Source of the DNA: Pseudomonas sp. Irchel 3H7
GTDB taxonomy: Bacteria > Pseudomonadota > Gammaproteobacteria > Pseudomonadales > Pseudomonadaceae
DNA: 64,000 nucleotides
NCBI RefSeq assembly: GCF_900187605.1
Contig: NZ_FYEA01000013.1
Span: 1-64,000 of the forward strand
Direction of reading: 5' to 3'
Part shown: piece after piece, positions 59,280 to 64,000 of the stretch
Numbering within the stretch: position 1 is the first letter of the stretch
Layout of the letters: each line of letters opens with the position of its first letter
Program-made: the position numbers and the translations under genes
The notes under the pieces: model-generated
What the model saw: only the letters and a program-made list of their open reading frames with translations
Database searches by the model: none
Told to the model about the DNA's origin: nothing

Positions 59280-60800
59280 TTAGAAGAAGCCCAACGGATT
59301 GATGTCGTAGCTCACCAGCAGGTTTTTCGTCTGCTGATAATGATCGAGCATCATCTTGTGGGTCTCACGGCCAACGCCGGACTTCTTGTACCCGCCAAAT
59401 GCAGCGTGCGCCGGGTACAGGTGGTAGCAGTTGGTCCACACGCGACCGGCCTTGATCGCGCGGCCCATGCGATAGGCGCGGTTGATGTCGCGGGTCCACA
59501 GACCGGCGCCGAGGCCGAACTCGGTGTCGTTGGCAATCGCCAGGGCTTCGGCTTCGTCCTTGAACGTGGTGATGCTCACCACCGGGCCGAAGATTTCTTC
59601 CTGGAACACGCGCATCTTGTTGGTGCCCTTGAGCAGGGTCGGCTGGATGTAATAGCCGGTCGACAGATTGCCCTCGAGTTTTTCCACCTTGCCGCCAGTC
59701 AGCAACTCGGCGCCTTCGCCCTTGGCAATTTCCAGGTACGAAAGAATCTTGTCGAATTGCTGCTCGGACGCCTGCGCGCCGACCATGGTGTCGGTGTCCA
59801 GCGGATCGCCACGTTTGATTTGCAGGACTTTCTTCATCACGACGGCCATGAACTCGTCGTAGATCGATTCCTGCACCAATGCGCGGGAAGGGCAGGTGCA
59901 GACTTCGCCCTGGTTGAAGAACGCCAGCACCAGGCCTTCAGCGGCTTTCTCAATGAACGTCGGCTCGGCCTGCATGATGTCTTCGAAGAAGATGTTCGGC
60001 GATTTGCCACCCAGTTCCACGGTGGACGGGATGATGTTCTCGGCCGCGCATTTCATGATGTGCGAGCCGACCGGGGTCGAGCCGGTGAAGGCGATCTTGG
60101 CGATGCGCTTGCTGGTCGCCAGCGCTTCCCCGGCCTCTTTGCCATAGCCCTGAACAATGTTCAGCACGCCCGGTGGCAGCAGGTCACCGATCAGTTCCAG
60201 CAACACGGTGATGCCCAGCGGGGTTTGCTCGGCGGGTTTGAGTACTACGCAGTTGCCGGCGGCCAGCGCTGGTGCAAGTTTCCACGCGGCCATCAGGATC
60301 GGGAAGTTCCACGGGATGATCTGGCCAACCACGCCCAGCGGTTCATGAATGTGGTACGCCACGGTGTTGCCGTCGATTTCGGCAGCGCTGCCCTCCTGCG
60401 CGCGCAGGCAGCCGGCGAAGTAACGGAAATGGTCGGCCGCCAGCGGGATGTCGGCGTTGAGGGTTTCGCGGATGGCTTTGCCGTTGTCCCAGGTTTCGGT
60501 GATCGCCAGCAATTCGAGGTTGGCTTCGATGCGGTCGGCGATTTTCAGCAGGATCAGCGAGCGCGCCTGCACGGAGGTCGCGCCCCACGCATCGGCAGCG
60601 GCGTGGGCGGCGTCCAGTGCCTTGTCGATGTCTTCGGCAGTGGAGCGTGGGAATTCGGCAATTGGCTGGCCATTCACTGGCGAGGTGTTGGTGAAGTACT
60701 GACCTTTGACAGGCGCGACGAACTCGCCGCCGATGTAGTTACCGTACTTGGCTTTGAACGAGACTTTGGCGCCTTCAGTACCGGGGTGAGCGTAACGCAT
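59280..60800 (-). CDS. exaC: NAD-dependent acetaldehyde dehydrogenase ExaC
   Basis: This 506-residue aldehyde dehydrogenase turns acetaldehyde from ethanolamine or ethanol into acetate. The catalytic Glu 262 lies in VELGGKSPN and the catalytic Cys 301 in NQGEVCTC. IPWNFP near residue 162 and FTGSTPVG near 238 form the NAD site. It is first behind a sigma-54 promoter and opposite eatR. In P. aeruginosa this gene serves both ethanol and ethanolamine growth. Confidence 0.95.
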   Translation of the reverse strand: MRYAHPGTEGAKVSFKAKYGNYIGGEFVAPVKGQYFTNTSPVNGQPIAEFPRSTAEDIDKALDAAHAAADAWGATSVQARSLILLKIADRIEANLELLAITETWDNGKAIRETLNADIPLAADHFRYFAGCLRAQEGSAAEIDGNTVAYHIHEPLGVVGQIIPWNFPILMAAWKLAPALAAGNCVVLKPAEQTPLGITVLLELIGDLLPPGVLNIVQGYGKEAGEALATSKRIAKIAFTGSTPVGSHIMKCAAENIIPSTVELGGKSPNIFFEDIMQAEPTFIEKAAEGLVLAFFNQGEVCTCPSRALVQESIYDEFMAVVMKKVLQIKRGDPLDTDTMVGAQASEQQFDKILSYLEIAKGEGAELLTGGKVEKLEGNLSTGYYIQPTLLKGTNKMRVFQEEIFGPVVSITTFKDEAEALAIANDTEFGLGAGLWTRDINRAYRMGRAIKAGRVWTNCYHLYPAHAAFGGYKKSGVGRETHKMMLDHYQQTKNLLVSYDINPLGFF

Positions 60801-60865
60801 GATGATGTTCTCCTTGGCTTTGTACTTATTAGAGAAACGCGCAAGTGCGCTTGCTATAAGCGTAG

Positions 60866-60881
60866 AGCAAAGGTCGGGCCA
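60866..60881 (-). promoter_or_regulatory. sigma-54 promoter of exaC
   Basis: On the reverse strand the sequence is TGGCCCGACCTTTGCT, which fits the consensus TGGCACG-N4-TTGCA with exact GG and GC spacing. It lies 66 bases before the exaC start and the only sigma-54 activator gene is adjacent. Confidence 0.8.
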
Positions 60882-60950
60882 CTGCCGTGCAGGGCAGGTA
60901 AATCAAGGTGTTGCGTGATTTCTGTCGGACGAGTGGATCGCGCCTGTGAT

Positions 60951-60997
60951 GGTTTCGGTACAGAGGGGGTGACAGTTTGTACCGCTTTCGGCACAGC
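60951..60997. promoter_or_regulatory. candidate EatR enhancer sites
   Basis: Two direct copies of TTTCGG(T/C)ACAG lie 33 bp apart. The inner TGTACCG (60978-60984) makes inverted repeats with both: CGGTACA-N15-TGTACCG and TGTaCCG-N4-CGGcACA. They lie 70-130 bp upstream of the sigma-54 promoter, the usual place for an activator. Confidence 0.5.
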
Positions 60998-61101
60998 CGG
61001 TGACCGGGCAGTCTTGCCAGCATTGCAATGCGGCGGTGGCTGGAGGATGCTGGGCGTCACCTCAGCATTGGGCCGTCGAGCCTCGGGGAGAACAATAAGA
61101 A

Positions 61102-63015
61102 ATGCACGACAACCATTTGAGTCGCCATGCCCAACAGGTTCTCACCGCTACCCAGGGCAAACCGCACCTGCACGGTCCCGGTGCCGATCCATCGATTGCC
61201 CGTTCGTGGCTGCGCTGCCTTGAGGATTATCACCTTGACCCGGCGCTGAGCATGGCGCCGACCGTGCTCGAACATGGCCGCGTTCTCGAAAGCCGCGAAC
61301 GTCTGCAGCAGGTATTGCAGATCGCCGGCAATGAAATGAGCAGCCTGCATCAACAGCTCTCCGGCGCCGGCCACGCGGTATTGCTGACCGACGCGCGCGG
61401 GGTGATCCTCAACTGCGTCACCGCGCCCGCTGAACGCAAGATTTTCGAACGCGCCGGCCTCTGGCTCGGTGCGGACTGGAGCGAGGCTTGCGAAGGCACC
61501 AACGGCATCGGCACCTGCCTGGTCGAGCGCCAGGCGCTGACCATTCATCAGGATGAGCACTTTCGTGGTCGCCACACCGGCCTGACCTGTTCGGCGAGCC
61601 CGGTATTTGACCCGCATGGCGAACTGCTCGCGGTGCTCGACGTGTCGTCGGCGCGCCACGATGTCTCGCGACAGAGCCAGTTTCACACCATGGCGCTGGT
61701 CAATCTGTCGGCGAAGATGATCGAGAGTTGCTACTTCCTGCGCTGTTTCGATAATCAATGGTTGTTGCGTTTTCATTTGCAGGCCGAATCGGTCGGGTTG
61801 TTCAGCGAAGGTTTGCTGGCGTTTGACGGCGAAGGGCGGATCAGCGCAGTCAACCAGAGTGCACTGAATTTGCTTGGGCATATTCGTGGCGGCTTGCTCG
61901 GTAAACCGGTCGAGGCGTTTTTCGATTGTTCGCTGGATGAATTGCTTGGCCGCGCCAGTGCCCATGCCAGCGCCAGTTGGCCGCTGCGCACCCGTGACGG
62001 CCGACATTTGTTTGCCGTGTTGCGCGGGGAATCGCGCAAACCGGTGCCTATGGTAGCGACACCGGTGGTGGCTGAGGCGCCGCGCCTGTCGGGCATCTGT
62101 CTCGGTGACGAGGCGTTGCAGGCCGATTTCCGTAAAGCCCTGCGCGTCTTCGAACGTGATGTACCGCTGCTGATCAACGGCGAAACCGGCTCTGGCAAAG
62201 AGGCCTTCGCCAAGGCTGTGCACCAGGCCAGCCAGCGTTCGCGCAAAGCTTTCGTCGCCCTCAACTGCGCGGCTATCCCGGAAAGCCTGATCGAGAGCGA
62301 GTTGTTCGGTTATCGCGGCGGCAGTTTCACCGGCGCAAGAAAGGACGGCATGCGCGGCAAGTTGCAGCAGGCCGATGGCGGCACGTTGTTCCTCGATGAA
62401 ATCGGCGACATGCCGCTGGCCTTGCAGACCCGGTTATTACGGGTGCTGGAAGACCGGCAAGTGGTGCCGATCGGTGGCGAGCCCGAGGCCGTCAACGTGC
62501 GAATCATCAGCGCCACCCACCGCAACCTGCTGGAGCGGGTCGCCGATGGCAGCTTCCGCGAAGACTTGTATTACCGGCTCAACGGGCTGGAAGTGGCGCT
62601 GCCGGCGTTGCGTGAACGTGGCGATAAATCGCAGTTGCTGGATTTTCTGCTGGCTGAAGAGGCGGGGGGCGAAACGATCCTGATCGAAGAGTCGGCGCGT
62701 CAGGCATTGCTGGCCTTCAACTGGCCGGGGAATGTGCGGCAGTTGCGCAATGTGCTGCGCACGTTAGCGGCGTTGTGTGATGAGGGGCGGATCGGGATTG
62801 AGGATTTGCCGGTAATGATTCGGCAGGGGAGTCCGGCAGTATTGGCGGTTAAGGAGTCCGATCATCCGCTGGAAGACGCCGAACGGTTGGCTCTGCTCAA
62901 TGCGCTGGAGCAAACCCGCTGGCACATGACCCACACGGCGCAGCAACTGGGTGTCAGCCGCAATACTCTTTATAGAAAGCTGCGTAAGCACGGGATTGAG
63001 CGGCGAGTCAGTTAG
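61102..63015 (+). CDS. eatR: sigma-54-dependent activator EatR (AcoR family)
   Basis: This 637-residue regulator has an N-terminal GAF-type sensor region (about 60-200, with GTNGIGTCLVERQALTIH in part) and a central PAS-like stretch. The AAA+ domain has Walker A GETGSGKEA near residue 360, the sigma-54 contact loop as GSFTGA, and Walker B TLFLDEIGD. A C-terminal Fis-type helix-turn-helix follows (TAQQLGVSRNTLYRKL). It is divergent from exaC. From memory, its P. aeruginosa counterpart PA4021 (EatR) activates ethanolamine genes with RpoN. Confidence 0.92.
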   Translation: MHDNHLSRHAQQVLTATQGKPHLHGPGADPSIARSWLRCLEDYHLDPALSMAPTVLEHGRVLESRERLQQVLQIAGNEMSSLHQQLSGAGHAVLLTDARGVILNCVTAPAERKIFERAGLWLGADWSEACEGTNGIGTCLVERQALTIHQDEHFRGRHTGLTCSASPVFDPHGELLAVLDVSSARHDVSRQSQFHTMALVNLSAKMIESCYFLRCFDNQWLLRFHLQAESVGLFSEGLLAFDGEGRISAVNQSALNLLGHIRGGLLGKPVEAFFDCSLDELLGRASAHASASWPLRTRDGRHLFAVLRGESRKPVPMVATPVVAEAPRLSGICLGDEALQADFRKALRVFERDVPLLINGETGSGKEAFAKAVHQASQRSRKAFVALNCAAIPESLIESELFGYRGGSFTGARKDGMRGKLQQADGGTLFLDEIGDMPLALQTRLLRVLEDRQVVPIGGEPEAVNVRIISATHRNLLERVADGSFREDLYYRLNGLEVALPALRERGDKSQLLDFLLAEEAGGETILIEESARQALLAFNWPGNVRQLRNVLRTLAALCDEGRIGIEDLPVMIRQGSPAVLAVKESDHPLEDAERLALLNALEQTRWHMTHTAQQLGVSRNTLYRKLRKHGIERRVS

Positions 63016-63019
63016 AAGG

Positions 63020-63167
63020 CCCTCACCCTAACCCTCTCCCAGAGGGAGAGGGCACTGACCGAGTCGGTCTACTGATCTACGCCGACCTGAAGTATTGGGC
63101 CGAACTCAGGATTTGAAAGCAACGTAGATCGGCTCCCTCTCCCTCGGGAGAGGGCTGGGGTGAGGGG
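63020..63167. repeat. MITE-like repeat of the CCCTCACCCTA family
   Basis: The ends CCCTCACCCTAACCCTCTCC and GGGAGAGGGCTGGGGTGAGG are inverted copies. The interior shares ACTGACCG, CTCAG-ATTTGAA and ATCGGCTCCCT with the copy at 15396-15554. It fills most of the gap between eatR and mpl. Confidence 0.75.
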
Positions 63168-63281
63168 CCGCAATCTACAGCCGAGCCTGAACCCCAAGCC
63201 CAACCATCCCCGCCCCTCACCTAAAGAGTGCGATTTCCCCCTCCCTACGCTAACCTGCGGCCATGTTTTACGAGGTCGACT

Positions 63282-64000
63282 ATGCACATTCATATTCTGG
63301 GTATCTGCGGCACTTTCATGGGCTCGATGGCGGTGTTGGCCAAAGAGCTGGGCCATCACGTGACCGGCTCCGACGCCAACGTCTATCCACCGATGAGCAC
63401 GCAGCTGGAAGCCCAAGGCATTCAACTGACGCAGGGCTATGACCCGGCGCAGCTCGATCCGGCACCGGATCTGGTGGTGATCGGCAACGCCATGTCGCGC
63501 GGTAACCCGGCGGTGGAATATGTCCTGAACAAAGGCCTGCCGTACGTCTCCGGCCCGCAGTGGCTGGCTGACCACGTGCTGCAAGGTCGCTGGGTACTGG
63601 CGGTAGCCGGTACGCACGGCAAAACCACCACCAGCAGCATGCTCGCCTGGGTCCTGGAACATGCCGGCATGAGCCCGGGCTTCCTGATCGGCGGCGTGCC
63701 GCAAAACTTCTCGGTCTCTGCTCGCTTGGGCGGTACACCGTTCTTCGTGATCGAGGCTGACGAATACGACAGCGCCTTCTTCGACAAGCGCTCGAAGTTT
63801 GTTCATTACCGCCCACGCACCGCGATCCTCAATAACCTTGAGTTCGATCACGCCGACATCTTCCCGGATCTGCCGGCGATCGAGCGGCAATTCCATCACT
63901 TGGTGCGGACCATCCCAAGTGAAGGTCTGGTCATCCACCCGACCACCGAGCCGGCCTTGCAACGTGTGATCGAAATGGGCTGCTGGACCCCGGTGCAAAC
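63282..64000 (+). CDS. mpl: UDP-N-acetylmuramate:tripeptide ligase Mpl, cut by the window edge
   Basis: The first 239 residues are present. Mpl joins recycled L-Ala-gamma-D-Glu-meso-diaminopimelate to UDP-MurNAc, so it returns old cell wall to synthesis. It begins with the Mur-ligase glycine motif ILGICGTFMG. The ATP loop AGTHGKTTT lies near residue 108, and EADEYDSAFFDKRSKF near 167 is specific to Mpl. A GAGG ribosome site precedes the ATG by eight bases. The right end is missing only because the window ends. Confidence 0.95.
   Translation, partial: MHIHILGICGTFMGSMAVLAKELGHHVTGSDANVYPPMSTQLEAQGIQLTQGYDPAQLDPAPDLVVIGNAMSRGNPAVEYVLNKGLPYVSGPQWLADHVLQGRWVLAVAGTHGKTTTSSMLAWVLEHAGMSPGFLIGGVPQNFSVSARLGGTPFFVIEADEYDSAFFDKRSKFVHYRPRTAILNNLEFDHADIFPDLPAIERQFHHLVRTIPSEGLVIHPTTEPALQRVIEMGCWTPVQ

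Overview
The window reads as a stretch of chromosome from a fluorescent-group Pseudomonas. Gene content and order match well-known Pseudomonas neighbourhoods: epimerase-oprG-DUF3299-ABC-DUF2796, nrdR-ribD-ribE-ribBX-ribH-nusB-thiL-pgpA, xseB-ispA-dxs, magABCDEF, and exaC-eat-eutB-eutC with eatR. Coding density is high and start codons often overlap the preceding stop. Many gaps hold large inverted repeats of the REP type typical of this group. No tRNA, rRNA, insertion sequence, prophage or CRISPR array was found. About 54 protein genes are supported. All look intact except mpl, which the right edge cuts.

Layout. 1-6.3 kb: a DUF3182 gene with an overlapping hydrolase, then a reverse-strand operon DUF72-ybhP-clsB-ybhN (cardiolipin synthesis). 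6.7-13.3 kb: an MscS-family channel facing a long Lhr helicase. 13.6-20.4 kb: two nucleotide-sugar-type SDR genes, the OmpW porin oprG with a possible ANR site, and a reverse-strand zinc-type locus (His-rich DUF2796 protein, ABC ATPase, FtsX-like permease, DUF3299) behind a candidate Zur box. 20.5-22.7 kb: ybbN, a methyltransferase and a lipoprotein. 22.8-31.6 kb: nrdR, riboflavin, nusB, thiL and pgpA genes, then ribA with a membrane protein and a BtuF-like protein. 31.7-36.9 kb: btuB, dxs, ispA, xseB.

37-38.2 kb: a Fic protein with its own winged helix and two strong tandem palindromes directly upstream. 38.4-48.6 kb: the six-gene mag operon around a bacterial alpha-2-macroglobulin homologue that lacks the thioester cysteine. 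MagC looks like an NlpC/P60 enzyme and MagE looks like a penicillin-binding-type domain joined to a SpoIID-like domain, which ties the locus to the cell wall. 48.6-55.3 kb: two secreted unknowns, a diguanylate cyclase, a LexA/CI-type repressor, ppa, mtfA, a DedA protein and a GNAT protein. 55.4-63 kb: ethanolamine catabolism (eutC, eutB, eat, exaC) with a clear sigma-54 promoter and its activator eatR. 63.3 kb to the end: mpl.

Connections. EutBC needs adenosylcobalamin, and btuB plus the BtuF-like gene are cobalamin uptake parts 20-25 kb away. RibBX has lost its GTP cyclohydrolase zinc ligands, so the separate ribA must supply the first step of riboflavin synthesis. The most rewarding places to look again are the Fic operators, the cell-wall folds and RsmA-type leader of the mag operon, the candidate Zur-controlled transporter, a possible structured RNA near 51.2 kb, and three related mobile-looking repeats.
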